Shown: piece by piece, positions 14,415 through 21,921 of the stretch
How the letters are laid out: each line of letters opens with the position of its first letter
Position numbering within the stretch: position 1 is the stretch's first letter
Origin: Gemmatimonadaceae bacterium
Lineage (GTDB): Bacteria > Gemmatimonadota > Gemmatimonadetes > Gemmatimonadales > Gemmatimonadaceae
Direction: 5' to 3'
NCBI GenBank assembly: GCA_014379705.1
Contig: JACMLI010000735.1
Coordinates: 1 to 27,204 of the forward strand
Length of the DNA: 27,204 nucleotides
The notes under the pieces: model-generated
Databases searched by the model: none
Seen by the model: only the letters and a program-made list of their open reading frames with translations
Told to the model about the DNA's origin: nothing
Translations under genes and position numbers: made by a program

Positions 14415-16034
14415 TTACGCCTTGCGGCCGGTATTGATGACGTTGACCTGGCGGAAGCGCGCGGGGACGGAGCCGTGACTCACGGCATTCACCTGTCCCG
14501 GCTGGCCCTTGCCGTCGAAGAAGGACCCCCAGACCTCGTAGCCCCTCTTGCCCCCGATCATGTCCATCGAGTTCCAGAACTCCGGCGTACGGATCTGGTA
14601 GGCGACGTCCTTGAGCATGCCAACGATCTTCCCGCCGCGGATTTCATGGAACAGTTGGCCGCCGAACTGCGCGTTGTATCGCTGCTGGTCTATGGAGAAG
14701 GAACCATCGCCGACGATGGCGATGCCGCGATCGGTGGCCGCGATGAGGTCCTCGTAGCTGGTATCGCGCTCGCCCGGAAGGAGCGAGACGTTCGGCATGC
14801 GCTGGAACTGCACGCTCGACCAGTTGTCGGCGTACGAGCAGCCATGGGACCGCGTGGGCTGGCCGTTCTTGTCGTACCACCACTTGAGCCACGACGCCTG
14901 TTCACGCGTGGTCTGGTAGTCGTTGACGATGCCGTTCTTGATGATGAGGAACTCGTCAGGCTGGACGCCTTCGTCGTCGTACCCGATCGTCGACAGCGCG
15001 CCAGGCTGTGAGCGATCGCCCTGGACGTTCATGAACTCGGGGCCGTACTTGAACGTCCCCAGATGCTTTTCCGGCGGTGCGACGAACGAGGTCCCCGCGT
15101 AGTTCGCTTCATATCCCATGGCCCGGTCGAGCTCCGTGGGGTGGGCGATCGCCTCGTGGATCGTGAGCCAGAGGTGCGACGGATGCAGCACGAGATCATA
15201 CCGTCCGACGTCGACGGGTTTCGCCTTCAGTTTCTCGCTCGCTTCTTCGCCCCACTTGCGCGAGTTCTCGATGAGATTGGCCTGCTGGACCCACTCGTAG
15301 CCCCGACCGACCGGCGGCAGCGTGTTGCCGCGGTTCTGGAAGTCGGTAAAGTCCGAGGACACTGCGGTGAACTGCTGCTGCAGCGCGCTTTGCACCACGG
15401 TCTGCGAGATCACGGAGCCGTCGGTGTTGGCGTAGCTGCGCTCCATCTTCCGGAAGAAGAGCCCGCTGAAGACGTACTTCACGTTGGGCGCCTTCATGCC
15501 CTCCGTGTTCGCGCGGATGAGCAGGTCGGCCTTCTCCTCGACGGGGACGTTGAACGGATCGATGGTGAAGGCGCTCTTCCACGTGGCGTTGGGATGCGAC
15601 GGCGCAGGCGCCAGCAGCACCGACCGGTCACGCGCGACGCGGTTCGCCTTGGCGATCGCCACGGCCTCGCGAGCGGCAAGGGCGACGCCCTCCTTCGTGA
15701 GATCGCGTGAGGCGGCAAAACCCCACGTGCCATCGACGAGCGCGCGAACGCCGATTCCAATTGAATCCGTGTCGACGACGTTGAGGATCTGCTTCTCGCG
15801 CGTGAAGACGAAGTTCTGCTGGTACCGTCCGATGCGGGCATCGGAATAGGATGCCCCGCCACTCCTGGCGGCCCCGATGGCCTCGAGGAGGAGTTCCTTC
15901 GTCGGCGCGTCCATTGATTCGGAGGCAATCGCGCCCCCGGGGACCGCGGCGTTCGCCTTGTGGAGTGCCCCGCTGAGCGCGACGGCGCCCGCGGCGGCGG
16001 TGCCCTGCTTCAGGAAGTCACGACGGGAAGACAT
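14415..16034 (-). CDS. TldD-like metalloprotease with a Tat signal peptide
   Basis: About 539 aa from ATG 16034. The N-terminus SSRRDFLKQGTAAAGAVALS is a textbook twin-arginine signal (S-R-R-x-F-L-K then a hydrophobic stretch ending around KANAAVP), and that fixes the start, although the frame is open to 16181. The zinc motif HEAIAH (H293-E-x-x-x-H298) lies in LTIHEAIAHPTELDRAMGYE as in TldD. Other matches: GIGVRALVDGTWGFAASRDL, FLIIKNGIVNDYQTTREQAS and the C-terminal DGKGQPGQVNAVSHG. The Cys that acts as third zinc ligand in E. coli TldD (in a C-G-K context) is Asp in this context. E. coli TldD is about 480 aa and cytoplasmic, so an exported form is a real difference. Next gene: TldE-like, 15 nt downstream. 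Confidence 0.9.
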   Translation of the reverse strand: MSSRRDFLKQGTAAAGAVALSGALHKANAAVPGGAIASESMDAPTKELLLEAIGAARSGGASYSDARIGRYQQNFVFTREKQILNVVDTDSIGIGVRALVDGTWGFAASRDLTKEGVALAAREAVAIAKANRVARDRSVLLAPAPSHPNATWKSAFTIDPFNVPVEEKADLLIRANTEGMKAPNVKYVFSGLFFRKMERSYANTDGSVISQTVVQSALQQQFTAVSSDFTDFQNRGNTLPPVGRGYEWVQQANLIENSRKWGEEASEKLKAKPVDVGRYDLVLHPSHLWLTIHEAIAHPTELDRAMGYEANYAGTSFVAPPEKHLGTFKYGPEFMNVQGDRSQPGALSTIGYDDEGVQPDEFLIIKNGIVNDYQTTREQASWLKWWYDKNGQPTRSHGCSYADNWSSVQFQRMPNVSLLPGERDTSYEDLIAATDRGIAIVGDGSFSIDQQRYNAQFGGQLFHEIRGGKIVGMLKDVAYQIRTPEFWNSMDMIGGKRGYEVWGSFFDGKGQPGQVNAVSHGSVPARFRQVNVINTGRKA

Positions 16035-16204
16035 TTGGCTGGCCAGGAAGAGGGACGTGGTGGAGCGTGAAGGCTGAAAGCCGCGCCTTCTGGTACGGCA
16101 TGAGACAGGGGAAATACGTGGTGGGATGCCTGCCAGTGCCAACCGGGGTGTGACCATCGGATCGGCGCGAGGGGCGAGCACATCGAACGGGGGAGGAACG
16201 ACGT

Positions 16205-16231
16205 GGGGCTCCGTCCTTCGCCGGCGCGACG
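16205..16231 (+). repeat. 27-bp dispersed hairpin repeat, copy B
   Basis: Begins GGGGCTCCG, has the CTTC loop and ends GGCGCGACG. Two of eight stem pairs are mismatched (positions 6/21 and 10/17). It is the only copy found in a divergent gap and it stands alone, without an inverted partner nearby. Confidence 0.72.
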
Positions 16232-16252
16232 GGATACCCCTGTCGCAGTGAA

Positions 16253-16279
16253 CTCGTGCCTCTCGTGCTTCTCGTACGG
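16253..16279. repeat. Degenerate 9-bp tandem repeat, three units
   Basis: Units CTCGTGCCT, CTCGTGCTT and CTCGTACGG. On the minus strand this reads as CACGAG-type units. It lies 21 nt after repeat copy B in the tldD/MFS-fusion gap. No coding potential is evident. Confidence 0.5.
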
Positions 16280-16388
16280 CCCGTAATTCCCGTGATTCGC
16301 CCTTGTCCGCGCCAGCCTCGTACCGTCACGCGATGATCGTGCGAGCGCGCACCTGACATCGGTCGCGTCGAAGGCCACATTCCGCGCC

Positions 16389-18704
16389 ATGCATCGCCCT
16401 GCACAGGCATCAGCCTGGACACCAGCCCGAGCGACCGTCGTGCTCGGGCTCTTTGCCGTGCTCATCTTCCTGAACGCCACGCTGCTCTTCGTGGTGCAGC
16501 CGATGTTCACGAAGATGGTGCTGCCGCTGCTCGGTGGCACGTCGGCCGTGTGGAACACGTGCCTGATGTTCTTCCAGGCCGCGCTCCTCGTGGGCTACCT
16601 GTACGCGCACCTGACGAGCCGTCGGTTCAGCGCCCGCACGCAAGGCCTCGTGCACCTCGGCGTGATGCTGGTCGCGCTGCTCACCCTGCCCCTCGTCGTG
16701 CGTGGCGCCAACACCGCCGCCTCGGGGGCGTCGGCCCCGATCCTCTGGTTGCTCGGCATCCTCTCCATCTCGCTCGGTCTGCCCTTCGTGCTCCTCGCCG
16801 CCGGGGCGCCCATGTTCCAACGATGGCTTGCCTCCACCGCGCACCCGGCGGCGGCGAATCCGTATGTGCTCTACATCGCGAGCAACCTGGGGAGCTTCGT
16901 CGCGCTCCTCGCCTATCCCACGCTCATCGAGCCCAGGCTCACGCTGAGCGAGCAGCGCACGTGGTGGACCGTGATTTATGTCGTGCTGCTCGGGCTCGTT
17001 GGGGTCGCGCTCTGGCTCACGGTGCGCCTGGTGCGGGAGAAGGAGGCCACTGCACGAAGAGAGGTGGCGGAACCCCAGCCGGTCGACGCGGCGGCGGCGG
17101 CCGAGGGCGCACCCCTCGTTGCCACGAGCGACGCTGACACGCCACGCCGCCCCACCATCGTCCCGACGCGCGCCTGGCGGATCCGATGGGTACTGCTCTC
17201 CTTCGCACCCTCGTCGCTCCTCGTGGGCGTCACCACGTACCTGAGCACCGACGTCGCGGCCATCCCGCTGCTCTGGGTGGTGCCCCTTGCGCTCTACCTG
17301 CTGACCTTCGTGCTCGTCTTCGCGGAACGGCCGCTGCTGAACCGCACGTTCATGCTCGTCTTCCAGCTGTTTGTGGGACTCGGGCTGCTGGTGACGATCG
17401 GGATGGCGCCGCTCAAGGTTCAGCTGGCGTCGCTCGTGTTCCACCTGCTGGCGTTCTTCGTGACGGCGATGATGTGCCATCGCGAACTCGCCGACTCGCG
17501 TCCGCGCCCGGAATACCTGACGGAGTTCTACCTGTGGATGTCCGTGGGCGGACTCCTGGGCGGCGTCTTCAACGTCGTCATCGCACCGTTGATCTACGAC
17601 CGGGTCCTCGAGTACCCGCTTGCCCTGATCATTGCCTTCGGCCTCCGGCCGACGCGGGTGACGCCGGACAACAGCCTGCGTGCTGTTGCGCTCGACCTCG
17701 GCTTTCCGCTGGCGCTCTACGGCGCCCTCCTCGCGGCGTTCACGATCCAGGTCCCCTCGGGTCGCATGGGGACGGTCGCCATGGTCACCCTGTTCATCAT
17801 CGTCTCCCTGATCATCGCCAGCTTCCACAAGCGTCCGCTCCGCCTCGCGCTCGCCGCGGCCGCGATGTTCCTCGCCGTGGACGCACGAGGGGACACGGAT
17901 GACGTCGTGCACCAGGAGCGCAGCTTCTTTGGCGTCTACCGCGTGCGAAAGTGGGGGGATTTCCTCGTGCTGCAGCACGGGACGACCACGCACGGGGCGC
18001 AGAGCCTCACGCCCGAGCTGCAGCGCGAACCACTCACGTACTACGCACGAATCGGCCCCCTGGGCGACGCCTTCGACATCCTCACGGACTCGACCGCCGT
18101 GCGCAACGTCGCGCTGGTCGGTCTGGGGTCGGGCACCACGGCATGTTACGCGCGCCCCTTCGAGATCTGGACGTACTACGAGATCGACCCCGCCGTGGTC
18201 CGCATGGCCACCAGTGGCCGGCTCTTCACGTACCTCAAGCTGTGCGGCCCCAACCACCGCGTGCAGCTCGGCGACGCGCGCGTGTCCCTGCAGGCGGCGA
18301 AGGACAGCTCCTTCGACCTGATCGCCCTCGACGCCTTCAGTTCCGATGCGATCCCCGTCCACCTCATGACGCGCGAGGCGCTGCAGCTCTACCTGCGCAA
18401 GCTCAAGCCGAACGGCTCGATCCTGTTCCACATCAGCAACCGCTACCTCGAGCTCGAGCCCGTCGTGCAGCAGCTCGCCCGCGACGCACATCTCGCGTCC
18501 GCGGCGCGTGACTTCAACCCGAACGACGACGAGAAGGCGCGCATGCTGTACGGATCGCGCTGGGTCGCGCTCGCGCGCGAGTCGACCATTCTCGCACCGC
18601 TGGTCGTCGAACGGTCATGGCGACTTCTCGACGAGAAGCCGCAGAACCTCCTCTGGACAGACGACTACTCCAACGTCGTCGGGGTGCTCAAGCGCGAGGA
18701 GTAA
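16389..18704 (+). CDS. Fused MFS-like transporter / spermidine-synthase-like protein
   Basis: A 771-aa protein of the known 'fused MFS/spermidine synthase' type. Residues about 15-500 are membrane-spanning: a first helix (VVLGLFAVLIFLNATLLFVV), the loop QPMFTKMVLPLLGGTSAVWN and later YVLYIASNLGSFVALLAYPT, which are hallmarks of the family. A loop at about 220-255 is charged and low in complexity (REKEATARREVAEPQPVDAA). Residues about 505-771 are a Rossmann methyltransferase-like domain similar to spermidine synthase: LVGLGSGTTACYARP at about 576, YYEIDPAVVRMA (acidic residue for the nucleotide), GDARVSLQ, and LDAFSSDAIPVHLMTREALQ. Whether it makes polyamines is untested for this family; the lipid-facing fusion suggests another role. 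It ends in a convergent gap with two hairpin repeats. Confidence 0.88.
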   Translation: MHRPAQASAWTPARATVVLGLFAVLIFLNATLLFVVQPMFTKMVLPLLGGTSAVWNTCLMFFQAALLVGYLYAHLTSRRFSARTQGLVHLGVMLVALLTLPLVVRGANTAASGASAPILWLLGILSISLGLPFVLLAAGAPMFQRWLASTAHPAAANPYVLYIASNLGSFVALLAYPTLIEPRLTLSEQRTWWTVIYVVLLGLVGVALWLTVRLVREKEATARREVAEPQPVDAAAAAEGAPLVATSDADTPRRPTIVPTRAWRIRWVLLSFAPSSLLVGVTTYLSTDVAAIPLLWVVPLALYLLTFVLVFAERPLLNRTFMLVFQLFVGLGLLVTIGMAPLKVQLASLVFHLLAFFVTAMMCHRELADSRPRPEYLTEFYLWMSVGGLLGGVFNVVIAPLIYDRVLEYPLALIIAFGLRPTRVTPDNSLRAVALDLGFPLALYGALLAAFTIQVPSGRMGTVAMVTLFIIVSLIIASFHKRPLRLALAAAAMFLAVDARGDTDDVVHQERSFFGVYRVRKWGDFLVLQHGTTTHGAQSLTPELQREPLTYYARIGPLGDAFDILTDSTAVRNVALVGLGSGTTACYARPFEIWTYYEIDPAVVRMATSGRLFTYLKLCGPNHRVQLGDARVSLQAAKDSSFDLIALDAFSSDAIPVHLMTREALQLYLRKLKPNGSILFHISNRYLELEPVVQQLARDAHLASAARDFNPNDDEKARMLYGSRWVALARESTILAPLVVERSWRLLDEKPQNLLWTDDYSNVVGVLKREE

Positions 18705-18715
18705 CGATCCGTTGG

Positions 18716-18742
18716 CGTCGCACCTGCGAAAGCAGGGTGCCC
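18716..18742 (-). repeat. 27-bp dispersed hairpin repeat, copy C' (left half of an inverted doublet)
   Basis: On the minus strand it begins GGGCACCCTGC, has a TTTC loop and closes with GCAGGTGCGACG. The stem carries an unpaired C but keeps C-C-T-G-C opposite G-C-A-G-G, replacing a G-C pair of the 25813 copy by T-A. It lies head-to-head with copy C 30 nt to the right. Confidence 0.72.
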
Positions 18743-18772
18743 AGGGTCGTTTGCCGAACCGACAAAGAGGGC

Positions 18773-18799
18773 TGGGCTCGGACCTTCGCCGGAGCGACG
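18773..18799 (+). repeat. 27-bp dispersed hairpin repeat, copy C (right half of an inverted doublet)
   Basis: Begins GGGCTCGG after a T, carries the CTTC loop and ends GCCGGAGCGACG. Two stem mismatches. With copy C' it fills most of the 122-nt gap between two converging genes, so the pair may serve as transcript ends for both. Confidence 0.78.
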
Positions 18800-18826
18800 A
18801 ACTGTGGCGAGAAATGATCGCGACGC

Positions 18827-19618
18827 TCAGGGTTCGACGCCCGAGCCCTGGAATTCCTTGAGCAGGAGGGTGATGCTGCCGAAGGCAACGTGTGTCTCCA
18901 TGCGCACCATCAGGCGACGATCATCGTCGGTGAACCACACTTCAGCGCGCCCGTTCTGCCCGAAGATGCCGTTCGACTTGAAGATCGGCCTGACGACGAC
19001 AGTCGAAAACGCGCCCGCGGGCACGTTTACGGTCTCGCGACGAAGCACGGCCAGCGTCACCGGGTTGCTCGCCGGCTTGTAGTATCGATCGTAGCTGTAG
19101 GTCTTGCCCGGCTCGAGGGGCTGGGTGCGCGCGAAGAAGAGGAACGAGGCCTGGTCGAGCGGCTGTGCGACGGTGGGATGTTCGCCACGATCGATCTCCT
19201 GCATGCCGCCGCCGTTTTTGGCCGGGCGCCAATCCTTCTCCGTATAGATCTTCCTTTCCGGGAAGATTTCCGCCTGGCGACGCTCCTCCTTGCCCCCCTG
19301 CTGCGTCTCCTGGCGGTAGCGGAGTGCATTGAGCGTCGTGACGTCCATCCAGCTCTCCAGCACGTTCACGACGCGGAAACCGGGGATGCCGGCTCGCAGC
19401 TCGAGGCGGAGGTGCCACGCGGGTTGGCCGCGGATCGTGTCGATGCCGACCACGAACATGCGCCCGGTTCCTACGTTGAGCGGCCCGAACTTCACGTCAT
19501 ACGTCATGCTCTCGCCGGCCCCGAAGGGCACCTTGGCGCGAGCGGCCTGCGCAGGCAGCGCCGGGGCAGCAGACATCACTCCCGCGCCGAGCGCGAGCAA
19601 CCAACAAAGACGTGTCAC
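18827..19618 (-). CDS. DUF3108 domain protein, exported
   Basis: About 263 aa. The body matches the DUF3108 family (beta-rich, exported, function unknown): VPFGAGESMTYDVKFGPLNV near the N-terminus, WHLRLELRAG, VLESWMDVTTLNALRYRQET, KTYSYDRYYKPASNPVTLAV and the closing RAEVWFTDDDRRLMVRMETH. GTG 19618 is chosen because it gives a signal peptide (TRLCWLLALGAGVMSAAPAL then PAQA) and has AAGGA about 10 nt upstream. ATG 19675 and a longer frame to 19747 are possible, but both precede a TATATT on this strand near 19660 that would serve as a -10 box. The gene is probably its own unit. Confidence 0.85.
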   Translation of the reverse strand: MTRLCWLLALGAGVMSAAPALPAQAARAKVPFGAGESMTYDVKFGPLNVGTGRMFVVGIDTIRGQPAWHLRLELRAGIPGFRVVNVLESWMDVTTLNALRYRQETQQGGKEERRQAEIFPERKIYTEKDWRPAKNGGGMQEIDRGEHPTVAQPLDQASFLFFARTQPLEPGKTYSYDRYYKPASNPVTLAVLRRETVNVPAGAFSTVVVRPIFKSNGIFGQNGRAEVWFTDDDRRLMVRMETHVAFGSITLLLKEFQGSGVEP

Positions 19619-19656
19619 GGGGGGAATCCTTGGAAAACCGAACCGAACCAGCCGAG

Positions 19657-19664
19657 AAATATAC
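19657..19664 (-). promoter_or_regulatory. Possible -10 box for the DUF3108 gene
   Basis: On the minus strand GGTATATTTC stands out in GC-rich surroundings about 40 nt before the preferred GTG start. TATATT is one base from TATAAT. No convincing -35 was seen 17 nt before it. Confidence 0.3.
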
Positions 19665-19703
19665 CGGGGGCGCATGCAGCCCCGACGCCGTACCCGGTGT
19701 CGC

Positions 19704-20078
19704 CTAGCGCGGTTCCCGGAGCAGTGCCTTGAGCCGGACGGGAGCAATCATGACGTAGCCATCGCGTAACAGCTCAGCGATCGCCGACCAATCCGGCGAC
19801 CCGTCCAGATAGACACCCACCCAGCCCGTGGGCCCGACGTACGGTGGAAAGAAGTATCGGCCGGGATCCGCGCGGATGAGCAGCTGCTGGTTGGTCGGTG
19901 AGCACTTGATCCACGCGGAATGCCGACCGCCCCCGTGATGGTTGGACGCGCCCGCAAACATCGCAAAGAGCTTGTTCCGCACCCGGAAGGTCGGTTCACC
20001 CCACGCTTCCACTTCATGGGCTTCGGGAAGCGTGAGGCTCAGCTTGCGCAGCTTGGCGAGGGGGCGGGGAGTCGGCAT
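19704..20078 (-). CDS. MmcQ/YjbR family DNA-binding-like protein
   Basis: About 124 aa from ATG 20078 (MPTPRPLAKLRKLSLTLPEA). The family pattern is complete: SLTLPEAHEVEAWGEPTFRV, NKLFAMFAG, SAWIKCSPTNQQLLIRADPG, then RYFFPPYVGPTGWVGVYLDG and the helical C-terminus ELLRDGYVMIAPVRLKALL. YjbR proteins have a CyaY-like fold and are named DNA-binding, but their role is poorly defined. It begins 32 nt after the VOC gene on the same strand and is probably co-transcribed. The frame is open upstream to 20159 but overlaps the VOC gene, so the shorter start is preferred. Confidence 0.9.
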   Translation of the reverse strand: MPTPRPLAKLRKLSLTLPEAHEVEAWGEPTFRVRNKLFAMFAGASNHHGGGRHSAWIKCSPTNQQLLIRADPGRYFFPPYVGPTGWVGVYLDGSPDWSAIAELLRDGYVMIAPVRLKALLREPR

Positions 20079-20110
20079 GGTTCCGAATAATAGAAAGGCT
20101 CCGTACCGAT

Positions 20111-20527
20111 TCAGGCTCCTTTTGCACCGGGCGCCGGCCGATACGTACCGAAGTGCCACTCCTGGCCTTCGGGATCCTTTACCGAATATTCGCGGGAGCC
20201 GTAGTTCGTGTCGCGTAGCGCGCGCACGACCGTCGCCCCGGCTGCCACCGCGCGTTCGTAGTGGGCGTCGACTTCATCCACGAAGAAGCACACCGTGGCA
20301 TTGAGCGCCGGCAGGTCGAGGGGACTCACCCAGCCGAGGTCGGGCTTGGCGACGCCGAGCATGATGACCTCATCCCCGAGGCTCAGCTCCGCGTGCATGA
20401 TGACGCCGTCCTCCCCCGGCACCGTGAGGAGCGGGGAGAAGCCAAAGGCGCGTTGCAGGAAAGCGATGGCGGCCGCGGGGTCGCGGTACGCGAGGCACGG
20501 GTAAACCTTGGGACGACGTTCGTTCAT
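20111..20527 (-). CDS. VOC family (glyoxalase/bleomycin-resistance-like) protein
   Basis: About 138 aa, PhnB-like member of the vicinal-oxygen-chelate superfamily. Pattern: VYPCLAYRDPAAAIAFLQRA with FGFSPLLTVPG (first beta-alpha unit), MHAELSLGDEVIMLG, VCFFVDEVDAHYERAVAAGA and the terminal SREYSVKDPEGQEWHFGTY. His and Glu residues in the HAEL and EWHFG segments are at the places where metal ligands occur in the superfamily, but its enzyme activity is unknown. ATG 20527 is preferred: AGGA lies 9 nt upstream, whereas the longer frame to 20584 is Arg/His-rich. It follows the AraC gene by 86 nt, which may be its regulator. Confidence 0.9.
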   Translation of the reverse strand: MNERRPKVYPCLAYRDPAAAIAFLQRAFGFSPLLTVPGEDGVIMHAELSLGDEVIMLGVAKPDLGWVSPLDLPALNATVCFFVDEVDAHYERAVAAGATVVRALRDTNYGSREYSVKDPEGQEWHFGTYRPAPGAKGA

Positions 20528-20613
20528 GGGATGATCCTGGTAGGCCGACAACCTCCATGGCCGTCGGTGCATCCCACGATGCATGCGACGCGCCGGCCTG
20601 ACTTGGAGATTTG

Positions 20614-21513
20614 TTACCGCGCCATCGCGAAAGGCTCACCGTCGGCGAGCAGCCCGGCGTCCCCCGGCACGAGGTCCCGCACGTACGAGCCGGGCGTCGT
20701 GTGGGCAAACTCCGCGAAATCGCGATTAAGGTGCGCCTGGTCGAAGTAGCCACACGTCGCCGCGAGCTCGCTCCACGTGCGGCGTCCTTTCGCGCGTGAG
20801 CAGCCGAGCAATGCCTCGAAGCGCATCACGCGGGCCGCGACCTTGGGAGTCAGCCCGATCTCGTCGCGAAAGCGCGCCGCGAGGTGCTTCCGGCTCCAGC
20901 CCACGTCGCGTGCCATATGGTCGATTCTCGCCTGCCCCGCCGTCGCGACGAGTTGCGACCACACATGGCTGACGCGCGGGTCACAACGGTCGGCCTTCGT
21001 GAGGCGTGCAAGAAAGAAGTCGTCGATGAGCGCAAAGCGCGCCTCCCATGTCCCGGCGTCATGCAATCGCTCGATGAGGACGCGCGCCTGGGGTCCGAGC
21101 ACATCGTCGAACGCCACGACCTGATTGGTCAGTTCAGCGAGGGGCCGCCCGAACAGGGCGCGAGCTCCGAGTGGCGTGAAGTCCACCTGCAGCGCGCACG
21201 AGTGCGTAGCGCCCTGCACGACCGCAGGGATGTCGCTCACGCCGGCGACGAACGACGAGAAGTGTTCTGCCCTGGTCGATGTGCCGAGCGCCACGTGGTA
21301 CGGCGCGCCAAGGTTGAGGATCAGCGGCACGCGGAGCGTTGCCACCTCCCGACGCGCCAATGGCCGGACGGTCTCCTCACGGAAGCCCACGTAGGGATTG
21401 GCGAGCAAGGGCCTGAGTCGAGACGCTGACGGACTCGAGTGCATCTCCCAGGAACCGAGTGCCCACTGCTGACCGGTGATTTCGATGCGACGTGTGGGCT
21501 GGTGCGGAGACAT
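20614..21513 (-). CDS. AraC family transcriptional regulator
   Basis: A 299-aa regulator. The C-terminal third has two helix-turn-helix motifs of AraC type: IDHMARDVGWSRKHLAARF with RDEIGLTPKVAARVMRFEAL, then TWSELAATCGYFDQAHLNRD and FAEFAHTTPGSYVRDL. The N-terminal 190 residues (RRIEITGQQWALGSWEMHSS ... FTPLGARALFGRPLAELTN) resemble the sensor half often found with such AraC proteins (DUF6597-like). In the family, similar N-domains bind an unknown small ligand. It is divergent from PadR-ADOP module 2 with only 58 nt between starts, and upstream of the VOC and YjbR genes on its own strand. Confidence 0.9.
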   Translation of the reverse strand: MSPHQPTRRIEITGQQWALGSWEMHSSPSASRLRPLLANPYVGFREETVRPLARREVATLRVPLILNLGAPYHVALGTSTRAEHFSSFVAGVSDIPAVVQGATHSCALQVDFTPLGARALFGRPLAELTNQVVAFDDVLGPQARVLIERLHDAGTWEARFALIDDFFLARLTKADRCDPRVSHVWSQLVATAGQARIDHMARDVGWSRKHLAARFRDEIGLTPKVAARVMRFEALLGCSRAKGRRTWSELAATCGYFDQAHLNRDFAEFAHTTPGSYVRDLVPGDAGLLADGEPFAMAR

Positions 21514-21537
21514 GACCGCAATGTAGCCCCGGTCCGA

Positions 21538-21564
21538 AACCTATATGCGCGGCGCACGTAGGTT
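21538..21564. promoter_or_regulatory. 27-bp near-perfect palindrome, candidate PadR (or AraC) operator
   Basis: Arms AACCTATATGCGC (21538-21550) and GCGCACGTAGGTT (21552-21564) around one G; only two of 13 base pairs mismatch. It lies just upstream of the PadR ATG (21572), within the 58-nt divergent gap, and includes TATAT that could be part of a -10 element. Binding here would shut off the PadR-ADOP operon and might affect the AraC gene too. Confidence 0.55.
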
Positions 21565-21571
21565 CGGCTCC

Positions 21572-21919
21572 ATGGCCCCTGAGTCGCCTCCGCCCCTTCG
21601 ACCTATCGAGTTCGAGATCCTGCTCACGCTGGCAGGGGGAGAAAGGCACGGGTACGCCATTCTCCAGGAAACCGAGGAGCGCAGTCAGGGCACGCTCAGG
21701 CTCGAGACCGGGACCATGTACCGCGCCCTGCGGCGACTCGTCGAGGCAGGGTTGGCCCGACCCACGGAGCGGCGCCAGCCCGACCCTCAGGACGACGAGC
21801 GGCGCCGCTATTACGCGATCACTGCCGAAGGTCGCCGTGCCGCAGAGCTGGAGGCGTTGCGATTGTCGCGCCTGGTCGCGGCCGCGCGCAGTGCGCGCCT
21901 CCTCCCGCTCGGCACGTAG
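21572..21919 (+). CDS. PadR family transcriptional regulator, module 2
   Basis: About 115 aa from ATG 21572 (MAPESPPPLRPIEFEILLTL). PadR pattern: IEFEILLTLAGGERHGYAIL, QETEERSQGTLRLETGTMYR, ALRRLVEAGLA and the wing DDERRRYYAITAEGRRAAEL. An in-frame ATG at 21545 is rejected because it falls inside the palindrome at 21538-21564. The stop is 2 nt from the start of the ADOP permease, so the operon logic is the same as in module 1, but the recognition-helix sequence differs (LETGTMYRALRRL against IEEGALYPALRRL). Confidence 0.92.
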   Translation: MAPESPPPLRPIEFEILLTLAGGERHGYAILQETEERSQGTLRLETGTMYRALRRLVEAGLARPTERRQPDPQDDERRRYYAITAEGRRAAELEALRLSRLVAAARSARLLPLGT

Positions 21920-21921
21920 CG

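Larger units (their letters stand above)
16035..16388. other. 354-nt divergent gap between tldD-like gene and MFS fusion gene
   Basis: Besides the hairpin repeat at 16205-16231 and the 9-bp tandem repeat at 16253-16279, I see no gene. Frames through it are Arg-rich with no family resemblance. It must hold the promoters of both flanking genes, but no clear -35/-10 pair stood out on either strand. Confidence 0.5.

Noticed and set aside
13299..15011. Long open frame on the + strand opposite the TldD/TldE genes
   Set aside because: Runs antisense across two well-supported genes and their operon junction, with no recognisable domain.
16410..18491. Long open frame on the - strand (693 codons) opposite the MFS fusion gene
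   Set aside because: Composition dominated by Arg/Glu/His; the + strand frame has clear family motifs.
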